Positions 19,706-29,097 of a stretch of DNA of 56,952 nt are shown in pieces. This DNA comes from Bacteroidota bacterium (GTDB taxonomy: Bacteria; Bacteroidota; Bacteroidia; Bacteroidales; F082), in NCBI GenBank assembly GCA_947505205.1, contig CANNKD010000002.1:1-56952 (forward strand), written 5' to 3'. Under the pieces are notes generated by a model. The model saw nothing but the letters and a program-made list of their open reading frames with translations. It searched no databases and was not told the DNA's origin. A program made the translations under genes and the position numbers. Numbering within the stretch: position 1 is the first letter of the stretch; the number at the start of each line of letters is the position of its first letter.

Positions 19706-21094
19706 GTGGTTTTTATGGAAAAAATGAATGCGAAAATCCTGATTGTTGACGACGACGCCGATGTATTGTTGGCAGCTCGTTTGTTTCTGCGTCAGCATAT
19801 TGAGATTGTACACACCGAAAAAAATCCGGCCAATATTCCAGAAATGATGAAAGCAGAAAATTATGATCTCATTCTGCTCGATATGAATTTCTCAAGAGAA
19901 TCGACAAGCGGGAAGGAAGGATTTCACTGGATGAATAAAATTCTTGAGATTGACCCGGCTGCTGCTGTCATTTTGATTACCGGTTATGGAGATATCGAAC
20001 TAGCGGTGCAGGGAATAAAGGAGGGCGCAACCAATTTTTTACTGAAGCCATGGGAAAATAAAAAACTCTTGGCAACGCTCAGTGCTACATTGCAGGTGCG
20101 GCAGTCGAAAGTTGAATTGGAAGATTTGCGTGGCCGACAGAAAGTGCTGCTTGCCGATCAGGATCATGCTTATAGCAATATTATTGGTAATAGTCAGGCG
20201 ATGATGAAAGTGATTGCAACAGTGAATAAAATTGCAAAAACGGATGCCAATATTCTCATTCTTGGTGAAAATGGAACCGGAAAGGAGGTGATTGCACGTG
20301 CCATTCATCGCGCTTCGAAGCGTGGTACAGATGCTTTTATCAATGTTGATCTGGGCGCAATAACCGAAAGTTTGTTCGAAAGTGAATTGTTTGGTTATAA
20401 AAAAGGCGCATTCACCGATGCAAAAGAAGATCGTGCCGGAAGGTTTGAAGCGGCGCATAAGGGAACAATTTTTTTGGATGAAATCGGGAATCTGACGCAA
20501 AGTTTGCAGTCGAAATTATTGAGTGTATTGCAAAACCGAAAAGTTGTCAGACTGGGATCGAACAAGGAAATTCCAATTGATGTGAGATTGGTTTGTGCAA
20601 CGAATATGCCTCTTTATCAAATGGTTAGCGAAAGTAAATTTCGTCAGGATTTGTTGTATCGCATCAATACTGTCGAAATACGAATTCCTTCGCTACGTGA
20701 GCGGACAGAAGATATTGAAGTATTGGTAGAGCATTTTCTCGATATTTATTGTAAAAAATATAAAATTCCTAAAAAGCGCCTCAATGCCAGCACCATCAAG
20801 CGTTTGCAAGTGCATCACTGGCCCGGAAACATACGCGAATTACAACATGCCGTTGAACGTGCTGTGATCATGAGCGAGGGAAATATTCTGGAACCGACAG
20901 ATTTCTTTTTAAATGAACCGACAGAAAGTGTAGATAATGAACGTATTCCGATAAGTTTAAATCTTGAGGAAACAGAAAAAATGCTCATTCGCAAAGTTGT
21001 TGATAAATACGGTGGGAATATTAGCCGTGCCGCCAAAGAGCTTGGTCTCACGCGCGCTTCGTTGTATCGCAGATTAGATAAGCATGATTTATAA
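19706..21094 (+). CDS. Sigma54-dependent transcriptional response regulator (REC-AAA+-HTH)
   Basis: Receiver domain; GENGTGKEVIARAIH; GAFTDA; GTIFLDEIGNL; C-terminal NISRAAKELGLTRASLYRRLDKH HTH. Confidence 0.96.
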   Translation: MVFMEKMNAKILIVDDDADVLLAARLFLRQHIEIVHTEKNPANIPEMMKAENYDLILLDMNFSRESTSGKEGFHWMNKILEIDPAAAVILITGYGDIELAVQGIKEGATNFLLKPWENKKLLATLSATLQVRQSKVELEDLRGRQKVLLADQDHAYSNIIGNSQAMMKVIATVNKIAKTDANILILGENGTGKEVIARAIHRASKRGTDAFINVDLGAITESLFESELFGYKKGAFTDAKEDRAGRFEAAHKGTIFLDEIGNLTQSLQSKLLSVLQNRKVVRLGSNKEIPIDVRLVCATNMPLYQMVSESKFRQDLLYRINTVEIRIPSLRERTEDIEVLVEHFLDIYCKKYKIPKKRLNASTIKRLQVHHWPGNIRELQHAVERAVIMSEGNILEPTDFFLNEPTESVDNERIPISLNLEETEKMLIRKVVDKYGGNISRAAKELGLTRASLYRRLDKHDL

Positions 21095-22439
21095 ACGATT
21101 TCGGATTCAGATATTGCTCCGGGTAATCGCATTGGCGCTCACCTGTGTTTTGCTTTCGTACTTGCTTGTTCATGACGAATACCGAATAAGCAGTGTTGTG
21201 GTGATATTGCTGATTTTACTCGAAACGGTATCGCTGGTGCTTTATACCGAACGGACAAACAGTCGATTGACAAAGTTTTTCGAAGGCATCCGACATTCCG
21301 ATTTTTCAGCCTCATTTTCCGATAAAGGATTAGGGAAAAGCTTTGAAGATTTAAGCAAGGAATTTAACCAGATTATCACTGAGTTTAGAAAAAACAGAGC
21401 AGAGAAAGAAGAACATTTTAATTACTTACTAACAGTTGTTCAACATGTTACAATTGGTATCATTGTTTTCAGAAGAGATGGAAAAGTGGATGTTTTTAAC
21501 AACGCTATTAAAAAGATTTTGCGCTTAAGCCACTTGCGTAACATAGCTGAACTGAAAGAAATTAAAGATGATTTGCCGGAGACATTGATGAAAATGAAGG
21601 CGGGTGATAAGCTTCTGATCAAACTTTTTTTGGAAGATGAATTGATACAATTATCGATTAGTTCGACCGAATTCAGGATGCGAGGCGAGGAATATGTGCT
21701 CGTTTCATTGCAGAATATCCATCCTGAACTCGAAGAAAACGAAATAGAAAGTTGGCAACGTCTTATTCGTGTTCTCACACATGAGATTATGAATTCCATT
21801 ACGCCTATTTCTTCGTTGGCATCGACAGTAAATGAGATACTTACCGATCCTGAAACGAATGAAATTCATCCGGAGAAGCTAACAGCTGATGACATCGAAA
21901 GCATCACAACTGCCATGTCAACCATTGAAAGCAGGAGCAAAGGCTTGCTCAATTTTGTAGAAATCTACCGTAACCTCACGCGCATTCCAAAACCAAATTT
22001 CCGTCATTTTCAGATGCATGAATTATTTGACCGGGTGTACGAATTGCTGAAACCTAAATTGGAAGCACTTGATATTCAATGCGAATGCAAAGTTTTCCCA
22101 GATGATTTGATGTTACTTGCCGATCCAGATCTGATCGATCAGGTTGTGATAAACCTATTGCTCAATGCCATTGATGCTGTGAAAAATCAGCCAAATCCCA
22201 AGATTTCTATTACAGCTTCAGTCAGTATCAATCACCGCACAATGATCGAATTTGCCGACAACGGCACCGGCATCACCCCCGATTTGTTGGATAAGATTTT
22301 TATGCCATTTTTCACGAGTAAAAAAGAAGGTTCCGGTATTGGATTGAGTCTTTCACGACAAATAATGCAGATGCATAAAGGTGCGATTTCCGTTAAATCG
22401 AAACCTTCAGAAGGAACCGTTTTTACATTGACTTTCTAG
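21084..22439 (+). CDS. Membrane sensor histidine kinase partner of the sigma54 regulator
   Basis: 451 aa; two N-terminal TM segments, RVLTHEIMNSITPISSL, DPDLIDQVVINLLLNAIDAV, GSGIGLSLSRQIM; overlaps the regulator stop. Confidence 0.93.
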   Translation: MIYKRFRIQILLRVIALALTCVLLSYLLVHDEYRISSVVVILLILLETVSLVLYTERTNSRLTKFFEGIRHSDFSASFSDKGLGKSFEDLSKEFNQIITEFRKNRAEKEEHFNYLLTVVQHVTIGIIVFRRDGKVDVFNNAIKKILRLSHLRNIAELKEIKDDLPETLMKMKAGDKLLIKLFLEDELIQLSISSTEFRMRGEEYVLVSLQNIHPELEENEIESWQRLIRVLTHEIMNSITPISSLASTVNEILTDPETNEIHPEKLTADDIESITTAMSTIESRSKGLLNFVEIYRNLTRIPKPNFRHFQMHELFDRVYELLKPKLEALDIQCECKVFPDDLMLLADPDLIDQVVINLLLNAIDAVKNQPNPKISITASVSINHRTMIEFADNGTGITPDLLDKIFMPFFTSKKEGSGIGLSLSRQIMQMHKGAISVKSKPSEGTVFTLTF

Positions 22440-22598
22440 AGTGCTTTTAAGGAAAATATGGTAGAAGTACAAGCGTTGAAATGGCTTGATAGTGTCATAA
22501 ATTACAGTGAAGTACGAGAGAAGATCGCAATAATTAATAACGAAGTCAGGAGACTTCACCAGAGTGGGGAAGCTATTGTTCGCCTTGTCTATATTTTA

Positions 22599-22630
22599 AT
22601 TGCCTATATTTTCCTTTTTGCATAATTTTG
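22599..22630 (+). promoter_or_regulatory. Candidate Bacteroidota promoter: TTG-N20-TAATTTTG for the toxin-antitoxin pair
   Basis: TTG at 22600-22602, TAATTTTG at 22623-22630; spacing and motif fit the Bacteroidota -33/-7 consensus. Confidence 0.55.
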
Positions 22631-22693
22631 CCCTGTAAATTCAATGTTTATTCAAATGGTAAGCGTAGGCAAAATTACAAACCGCTAAATAGT

Positions 22694-22915
22694 ATGAGAC
22701 ACGCAACAGTATATACCACAGATAAGGAATATAGCCACTTTGTAGAACTGGCTAAAAATCTGCATTACGTTAAAAAAATTGAAACGGATGTTGATCCTGC
22801 CGAAGAGAATATTTTGGATAATATCAAAGTTGGATTAGAAGAAATGCAACTTTTTAAAAAAGGAAAATTAAAAACTACATCCGCTAAAGATTTTCTGAAT
22901 GAGTTAAAGTATTGA
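22694..22915 (+). CDS. Putative antitoxin of a RelE/ParE-type TA pair
   Basis: 73 aa from ATG at 22694 (MRHATVYTTDKEYSHFVELAKNLHYVKKIETD...LKTTSAKDFLNELKY). The track start at 22628 is a TTG inside the putative -7 box, so 22694 is preferred. Confidence 0.7.
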   Translation: MRHATVYTTDKEYSHFVELAKNLHYVKKIETDVDPAEENILDNIKVGLEEMQLFKKGKLKTTSAKDFLNELKY

Positions 22916-23225
22916 ACTCGCTCCCAACTTTAAAAAGGAAGCCAAGAGGCTCATTAAAAAATACCCTTCAATTAAAACAGAACTGGCTGAACTGTTTTCT
23001 GAACTGGAAGAAAACCCAACTACTGGCACTCCACTTGGCAATGATATTTATAAAATCCGTTTGGCTATCGCCTCTAAAAACAAAGGTAAATCTGGTGGTG
23101 CCAGAGTTTTGTCTTTTATAAAGGTTACGCAAACTACAGTATTGCTATTCTCTATCTACAGCAAAGGCGATATTGAGAACATTACCGATAAGCAAATTAA
23201 GGAACTCATTAAGGAGTATATTTAG
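22911..23225 (+). CDS. RelE/ParE-family toxin with no canonical start codon (ATT proposed); missed by the ORF track
   Basis: Hand translation from ATT at 22911: IELAPNFKKEAKRLIKKYPSIKTELAELFSELEENPTTGTPLGNDIYKIRLAIASKNKGKSGGARVLSFIKVTQTTVLLFSIYSKGDIENITDKQIKELIKEYI*, 104 codons plus TAG; overlaps the antitoxin stop. Confidence 0.8.
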   Translation: MELAPNFKKEAKRLIKKYPSIKTELAELFSELEENPTTGTPLGNDIYKIRLAIASKNKGKSGGARVLSFIKVTQTTVLLFSIYSKGDIENITDKQIKELIKEYI

Positions 23226-23229
23226 CACA

Positions 23230-23249
23230 AAGCCCACATTTACGGGCTT
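23230..23249 (+). terminator. Candidate intrinsic terminator after the TA pair
   Basis: AAGCCC-ACATTTAC-GGGCTT followed by CTTGCTTTATTTTTATT. Confidence 0.55.
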
Positions 23250-23368
23250 CTTGCTTTATTTTTATTCTTCTATCTCTTTTGTAAATGTTACATCACTGAA
23301 GGTAAATCCGCGGCAGTGGGGGAAGTGTACTATTTTCGAAAACTGGTTTTGAGCCTGTTTACAGATTG

Positions 23369-25078
23369 TTATTGCTTCAAAAATTCGAAATAATCGCGCA
23401 GCGTTTTTGCACTTAACTCTGCCGGACTATGAATTTCAAGCAAGGCAGTTTTGGAAGCTGGTTTGAAAAATTCCGGAAGTGTTTTACTTAATTCTGATAA
23501 ACTGGAAGCCATGTAATAATCTAAACCAAAGGTAGTTGCAAGGTGTTTCGTGCTTAACTTTTGTCGTACTTCAAAGTGTTTTTCCAGCAAACCTGTTGTA
23601 TCTGGTCCGGGTAAAAACCTAAAAATGCCTCCGCCTTCGTTGTTTATCACAATGATTTTCAAATTTGGTGGTAAAACACTGTTCCACAAGGCATTCGAAT
23701 CGTAGAAAAACCCCAGATCGCCGCTGATCATTAAAGTTGGTTTTTTTGATGCAAAAGCAGCCCCGGCTGCAGTTGAGATGCTACCATCTATTCCACTTGT
23801 TCCGCGATTGGCAAACATTGGAATATTTATCGCATAATCAAATAGTTGTGCGTAGCGAATGGGCGTGCTATTGGCAATTTGTACTTCAAAATTATTTGGA
23901 AGATTTTCAAGAATTGATTCAAATATCTTTAAATCGGAATAAGGACAATTATCTACATATTTCTTGTGAGAAGCCTTCGCTTTTTCAGAAATATGTCTCC
24001 AGTTTTTCGAAAAATCACTTTCGACAATCTTGATGAGAGGCATCCATTGTGCTAAAAACTCTTTTGGTCTTGCCGGGATTGACACCGTTAGATGTTGATA
24101 GGTATCTGTTATATAATCAGCAATATCTATGTTCCAATGATGCTGAATCGCTGCGTTTCTTAAAAATGATTTTATTCGTTTCGATACCACAGACCCACCA
24201 ATTGTAATTAGTAAATCAGGTTCAAAATCGGGATTATTCTTGCCGGTGGCTCCCAAACACCGATCGATACATCCAATAAAATCAGGATGATGCATATTCG
24301 ATAAGGTTTCGGTGAGCACCGTTATGGATGGATCTTTAGCGAGTTCAATCAATTGTCGGTTAAGCATCAGATCTTCGTGATGTTGACCAACAAGAATCAT
24401 TTTCTTTTTTGAATGATTCCAAATTGATGCTAATTTTTTAAGTTCTTCATGGTCAATATCGAATGAACCTGTTAGAAGATCAATTTTTTTTGGAATCTCT
24501 TTCAATTCGAGATCAAAACCATAAAGCGGCTCAGTAATCGGAATGTTGATATGTACCGGTCCGGCTACCGGAAATTGTGTTGCCAAAATCGCCTCATTAA
24601 CCAAGCGATCGTTGTACCAGAGGTCATCATTATTTGAAATGTGCTGAGGCAGTTGAACTGATTTTCGAATATAATTCTCAAAGATATTATGTTGCCTAAT
24701 GGTCTGGCCGTCAGCCTGATCAATCCATTCAAGTGGCCGGTCGGCAGTGAGGACAAGCAACGGAATTCGCTGATAATAAGCTTCAACGATCGCAGGGGCA
24801 TAATTCAGGACAGCCGAACCGGAGGTGCAGACAAGTGCAACCGTTTGGCTTAATTGCTGAGCCATTCCAAGTGCAAAAAAAGCAGCACTGCGCTCATCGA
24901 CAATTGTATGGCATTGAATAGCAGTGTTTTTACTTATGATTGTTATCAAAGGTGCATTACGAGAGCCGGGAGATATAACCAAATGTTGGATATTACTTTT
25001 TTCAAGCAGGTAGGCCAGATGCAATAAGCCGGGTTTTTCATTCATCGTCATACGGCAAAGGTCAATAAAATAATTCAA
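23369..25078 (-). CDS. menD: 2-succinyl-5-enolpyruvyl-6-hydroxy-3-cyclohexene-1-carboxylate synthase (MenD); likely start MNEKPGLLHLAYLL at 25045
   Basis: ThDP-enzyme sequence: VISPGSRNAPL, ALVCTSGSAVLNYAPAIVEAYYQRIPLLVLTADRP, NNEGGGIFRFLPG. Confidence 0.93.
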   Translation of the reverse strand: MNYFIDLCRMTMNEKPGLLHLAYLLEKSNIQHLVISPGSRNAPLITIISKNTAIQCHTIVDERSAAFFALGMAQQLSQTVALVCTSGSAVLNYAPAIVEAYYQRIPLLVLTADRPLEWIDQADGQTIRQHNIFENYIRKSVQLPQHISNNDDLWYNDRLVNEAILATQFPVAGPVHINIPITEPLYGFDLELKEIPKKIDLLTGSFDIDHEELKKLASIWNHSKKKMILVGQHHEDLMLNRQLIELAKDPSITVLTETLSNMHHPDFIGCIDRCLGATGKNNPDFEPDLLITIGGSVVSKRIKSFLRNAAIQHHWNIDIADYITDTYQHLTVSIPARPKEFLAQWMPLIKIVESDFSKNWRHISEKAKASHKKYVDNCPYSDLKIFESILENLPNNFEVQIANSTPIRYAQLFDYAINIPMFANRGTSGIDGSISTAAGAAFASKKPTLMISGDLGFFYDSNALWNSVLPPNLKIIVINNEGGGIFRFLPGPDTTGLLEKHFEVRQKLSTKHLATTFGLDYYMASSLSELSKTLPEFFKPASKTALLEIHSPAELSAKTLRDYFEFLKQ

Positions 25079-25115
25079 AACTTACTTTTGATAGAGAATA
25101 TTTCGGGTTGTTTTC

Positions 25116-25757
25116 TCAAATAATCCGATAGATTTCCATGATGTCGCCCAAAATCTTGTCAAAGTCAATCTTTAAATCGATCAATTTGCCGCTGTGTACG
25201 TCAAATACCCAGCCGTGAACTTTTATTTTTCTATCCCGATAGGCTTTTTGAACATCGGGGGTTTTGATGACATTTACACATTGTTCCTGTACATTAAGCT
25301 CAACAAGCCGTTTATATCTTTTTTCAATACTTTTTATTGAATTGAGTTCGAGTTTGTGCAGTCGATAAACATCGCGAATGTTTCTTAACCAAGGATTCAA
25401 TATTCCTAAATTGGCTGAGTGCATCGCAGCCTTTACACCACTGCAATAATAATGGCCACAAACTACTATATGCTTGACCTTGAGATGACTAACTGCATAG
25501 TTTATTACTGACATGGCACTTAAATCGGTATTTGGAATCATATTGGCTATATTTCGATACACAAAAACATCGCCTGGCTGAACACCCATTAACTCTTCTG
25601 CTGTTACACGACTATCTGAACAGCCAATATACAGGAATTCAGGATTTTGCCCTTTTGAAAGATTTTTGAAATAAGCTTTATCAATGAGTAATTTTTCAGC
25701 AATCCATTGCTGATTATTACCAAATATTTGTTCAATGTCCATGATTTTATTGCTCAA
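25116..25757 (-). CDS. Beta-class carbonic anhydrase
   Basis: YIGCSDSRV, VYRNIANMIP, HIVVCGHYYCSGVKAA. Confidence 0.93.
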   Translation of the reverse strand: MSNKIMDIEQIFGNNQQWIAEKLLIDKAYFKNLSKGQNPEFLYIGCSDSRVTAEELMGVQPGDVFVYRNIANMIPNTDLSAMSVINYAVSHLKVKHIVVCGHYYCSGVKAAMHSANLGILNPWLRNIRDVYRLHKLELNSIKSIEKRYKRLVELNVQEQCVNVIKTPDVQKAYRDRKIKVHGWVFDVHSGKLIDLKIDFDKILGDIMEIYRII

Positions 25758-25794
25758 AATTGTTGTGTGTACTTAAACCAAAGTAAAGTTTTAG

Positions 25795-25802
25795 CAAATG
25801 TA
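25795..25802 (-). promoter_or_regulatory. Candidate -7 box TACATTTG (minus) upstream of the carbonic anhydrase-menD pair
   Basis: CAAATGTA on plus, about 38 nt upstream of the carbonic anhydrase start; no clear -33 element. Confidence 0.35.
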
Positions 25803-25881
25803 GTCTTTACATAGTGAATTTATGTTTATACCCTTCATTATTCGGTATAGTTTAAAATAATCGTGAAAAAAAATGATTGGA

Positions 25882-26961
25882 TTATTCAAACAGCGAAAGC
25901 ATCGTCCCTGCTTTCAACTCTGTTTCATCCCATTCATTCTGTGGATCAGATTGAGAAGTGAGTCCGCCGCCAACATAAATATAAGCCTTATTATCAATTA
26001 TTTGCATGCAACGCAGGTTTACGAAAAGGGAGCAATCAGATTTTTCAGTGAATGTTCCAAGAAAGCCGGTATAAAAGGAGCGTAAATGCTTTTCTGTTGA
26101 GGTGATGGTTTGAAAGACTTTTTCTTTCGGTAATCCGCACACAGCAGGTGTTGGGTGCAGAGCATTTGCAATTTGTAAGGCATCGGATTTAGCGTTCAAG
26201 CGAAAGCTGAAATTTGTCTGCAGATGTGCCATTTGTCCGGCCTGTATGGTTGTCCGAGGTGATATCTGCAAATTTGAAACGAACTGCTTCTGAAGGGTAT
26301 CTTTGATGTATTGCGCGACAAATGCATGTTCTTTCATTTCCTTTTCTCCCCATTGTAATCTATATAATAATTGATTTTCAATAGGTTGTGTGCCGGCTAA
26401 GGCCATGGTTGACCCATTTCCAGATGAGATATTTAATAGTAATTCGGGTGTGGCTCCCATCCAAAACTGCCCATGACCATCGTTGAGCAGATAAACAAAA
26501 GCTTTGGGGTATTTTTGGCATGCTTTTTCAAAAATTTTGCCAAAATGCGTATTTTCTTTCAAGGAATATTCCTTTATTTTCGACAAAACAACTTTCTCCA
26601 ATTCATGCTTTTGCATGGCCGATATTAATAATTCGGCCTGATTGATATATGAGACATAGTCTGTTATTATCGGTTTTTCAACCATATTCATTTGGGAGTC
26701 AATCTTATATTTTGTAGTATTTACTTCGAATTTGAATTCCCAACCTGATATTTCTTTTTCCGGATGGTAATATTGAACGGCGAAATTATCTTTATCGAAA
26801 GGAGCCAAGATGAACTGATTTTCAATTTTCGGCGAATCCTGCGCTTTGGTTGAGAAAGAACCTCCTATTTGTGTAATCGGTTGATTGTAAGAAGGTAAAC
26901 GATAACTCACGAAAGGAATATTATTATCGAGGAAGTATTTGATTGAATCGGTGAGTAACAT
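25882..26961 (-). CDS. menF: Isochorismate synthase (chorismate-binding family)
   Basis: KVVLSKIKE, MALAGTQPIEN, LHPTPAVCGLPKE, FYTGFLG. Confidence 0.9.
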   Translation of the reverse strand: MLLTDSIKYFLDNNIPFVSYRLPSYNQPITQIGGSFSTKAQDSPKIENQFILAPFDKDNFAVQYYHPEKEISGWEFKFEVNTTKYKIDSQMNMVEKPIITDYVSYINQAELLISAMQKHELEKVVLSKIKEYSLKENTHFGKIFEKACQKYPKAFVYLLNDGHGQFWMGATPELLLNISSGNGSTMALAGTQPIENQLLYRLQWGEKEMKEHAFVAQYIKDTLQKQFVSNLQISPRTTIQAGQMAHLQTNFSFRLNAKSDALQIANALHPTPAVCGLPKEKVFQTITSTEKHLRSFYTGFLGTFTEKSDCSLFVNLRCMQIIDNKAYIYVGGGLTSQSDPQNEWDETELKAGTMLSLFE

Positions 26962-27019
26962 ACAATTCGGTTAAATTGAAAAGTGAATGAGGCTTCTGTA
27001 AAAAAACTTAGTCTTCAAA

Positions 27020-27448
27020 TTAACTTTTCCTTTCCTTCGGACTGATAAAATTAGTCAGACGACAGGTTGAAACAAGTTGATCTTCTTCATCAAAAATATC
27101 GATATTCCACACATGTGTGTTCCTTCCACGATGAATGATTACCGCCTTTGCAAACACCCAACCATTTTTTGCAGTACGAATGTGGTTGGCACTGATATGC
27201 GAGCCCTGGACAATATTTTTTTTCAGATCGACCAAAAATGCTGATCCAAGACCGCCAATCGTTTCAGCCAATGCGAGGCTGCTTCCTCCGTGGAGAATTC
27301 CAGCCGGCTGCTTTGTCTTTTCGTTAACAGGCATTCGGGCATAGACATATCCTTCCTTCATTTCGAGATACTCGATACCTAATTGCTCCATTAATGTATT
27401 CTTATTCATTGCATTAAGCTCTGCAATGGTCGTATTTGAATTAATCAT
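27020..27448 (-). CDS. Hotdog-fold thioesterase, probable DHNA-CoA thioesterase by context
   Basis: 142 aa; PAGILHGGSSLALAETIGG typical of PaaI/YdiI-type hotdog; adjacent to menF. Confidence 0.82.
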   Translation of the reverse strand: MINSNTTIAELNAMNKNTLMEQLGIEYLEMKEGYVYARMPVNEKTKQPAGILHGGSSLALAETIGGLGSAFLVDLKKNIVQGSHISANHIRTAKNGWVFAKAVIIHRGRNTHVWNIDIFDEEDQLVSTCRLTNFISPKERKS

Positions 27449-27558
27449 ATTTTATCGTTATTGCACAAAATTAGATATTTAGCGGCAATAATGTTTTCTG
27501 TTATCGAATTACATACGAAACATTGCCTTTTTGAAAGCTTTCGGTACGCATAAACAAA

Positions 27559-29097
27559 TCAACTGCCCCAGGTTTCTCTGTCTAAACTGCGGTATTGAAT
27601 GGCTTCTGCGAGATGTTCGGTTTTGATGTTTTCACTTTCTTCAAGATCGGCAATGGTTCTAGAAACCTTTAAAATACGGTCGAAAGCCCGCGCTGACAGG
27701 CTCAATCGCTCCATTGCATTTTTCAACAGACTTCTTCCGGCATCGTTGATATCGCAATAGGTGTGTAGCATTTTACTCGACATTTGCGCATTATTGTGCA
27801 CATTTTGAAAATCCTTGTATCGAATCTCTTGAATTTTTCGCGCTTTCATCACTCTTTTACGAATCACTTCACTTTTTTCACCGTTTGTCCGGTCAGCAAG
27901 ATCTTTAAAAGGAACCGGGACAACTTCAACATGTAAATCGATTCGATCCATCAATGGACCAGAAATTTTGTTGAGGTATTTCTGAACAATACCCGGATTA
28001 CAAACACAATTCTGATCAGGATGATTGTAATAACCGCAGGGACAAGGGTTCATGGCTGCGATTAGCTGAAAACTGGCTGGAAAATCGACTGATATTTTGG
28101 CTCGTGAGATGGTAACGATCCGATCTTCCATCGGTTGCCGCATCACCTCAAGCACCGACCTCTTGAACTCGGGCAGTTCATCCAAAAACAAAACTCCGTG
28201 GTGAGCGAGAGAAATTTCTCCTGGTTGTGGAAAAGTACCGCCACCAACCAAACCAGCATCAGAAATGGTATGGTGCGGACTTCGGAATGGCCGTACGCTC
28301 AAGATAGAGGTGTTTTTGCCTAAAATACCTGAAACCGAATGGATTTTTGTTGTTTCAAGAGCTTCTTCCAAGCTGAGCGGTGGTAAAATAGATGGTAATC
28401 GTTTGGCTAACATCGTTTTACCAGAACCTGGAGGGCCAATCAAAATAACATTGTGTCCGCCCGAAGCGGCAATTTCCAATGCTCTTTTGATATTTTCCTG
28501 GCCCTTGACATCGGAAAAATCGAATTCATAATTGTTAACTTTCGAAAAGAAATCACTCGCAACATCAATTTTCGTTCGTTGAACCGATCCTTTTCCGTTT
28601 AAAAAGTCAACCACCTGACTGATATTTTCAACACCATACACTTCCAAATCTTCGACAACGGCGGCTTCGGTAGCATTTTCAACCGGTAAAATAAATCCTT
28701 TGAATCCTTGTTTATTGGCTTGTATGGCAATTGGCAAGGCGCCTTTGATAGGTTTCAGACCGCCATCGAGCGACAATTCTCCCATGATGATAAATTGCTC
28801 AAGCATTGATTGCTCAATTTGACCGGATGCAGCCATGATGCCTATTGCAATGGGCAAATCGTAAGAAGAACCTTCCTTACGGATGTCGGCCGGAGCCATA
28901 TTGATCACGATTTTCTGCTTTGGGTATTTGAAGCCGGTGTTGTTGAGTGCTGCCTCAATGCGTTGTTGGCTTTCTTTCACTGCATTATCTGGCAGGCCAA
29001 CCAGAAAAAACTGTATTCCTTTGTCAATATTAACTTCGATGGTTATTGGAATCGATTCGATTCCGAAAAGTGCGCTACCAAAGGTTTTTACGAGCAT
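27559..29097 (-). CDS. comM: YifB/ComM-family Mg-chelatase-like AAA+ ATPase
   Basis: FGSALFGIESIPITIEV...GLPDNAVKES; GPPGSGKTMLAKRLPSILPPL; RPFRSPHHTISDAGLVGGG. Confidence 0.95.
   Translation of the reverse strand: MLVKTFGSALFGIESIPITIEVNIDKGIQFFLVGLPDNAVKESQQRIEAALNNTGFKYPKQKIVINMAPADIRKEGSSYDLPIAIGIMAASGQIEQSMLEQFIIMGELSLDGGLKPIKGALPIAIQANKQGFKGFILPVENATEAAVVEDLEVYGVENISQVVDFLNGKGSVQRTKIDVASDFFSKVNNYEFDFSDVKGQENIKRALEIAASGGHNVILIGPPGSGKTMLAKRLPSILPPLSLEEALETTKIHSVSGILGKNTSILSVRPFRSPHHTISDAGLVGGGTFPQPGEISLAHHGVLFLDELPEFKRSVLEVMRQPMEDRIVTISRAKISVDFPASFQLIAAMNPCPCGYYNHPDQNCVCNPGIVQKYLNKISGPLMDRIDLHVEVVPVPFKDLADRTNGEKSEVIRKRVMKARKIQEIRYKDFQNVHNNAQMSSKMLHTYCDINDAGRSLLKNAMERLSLSARAFDRILKVSRTIADLEESENIKTEHLAEAIQYRSLDRETWGS

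Noticed and set aside
22628-22693. N-terminal extension of the antitoxin in the ORF track
   Set aside because: The TTG start falls inside the TAATTTTG box; the homologue-like start is MRHATVYTTDKEY at 22694.
22912-23121. 69-aa ORF MNSLPTLKRKPRGS...
   Set aside because: It begins at a TTG out of frame with the RelE/ParE-like protein that spans the same DNA to 23225.
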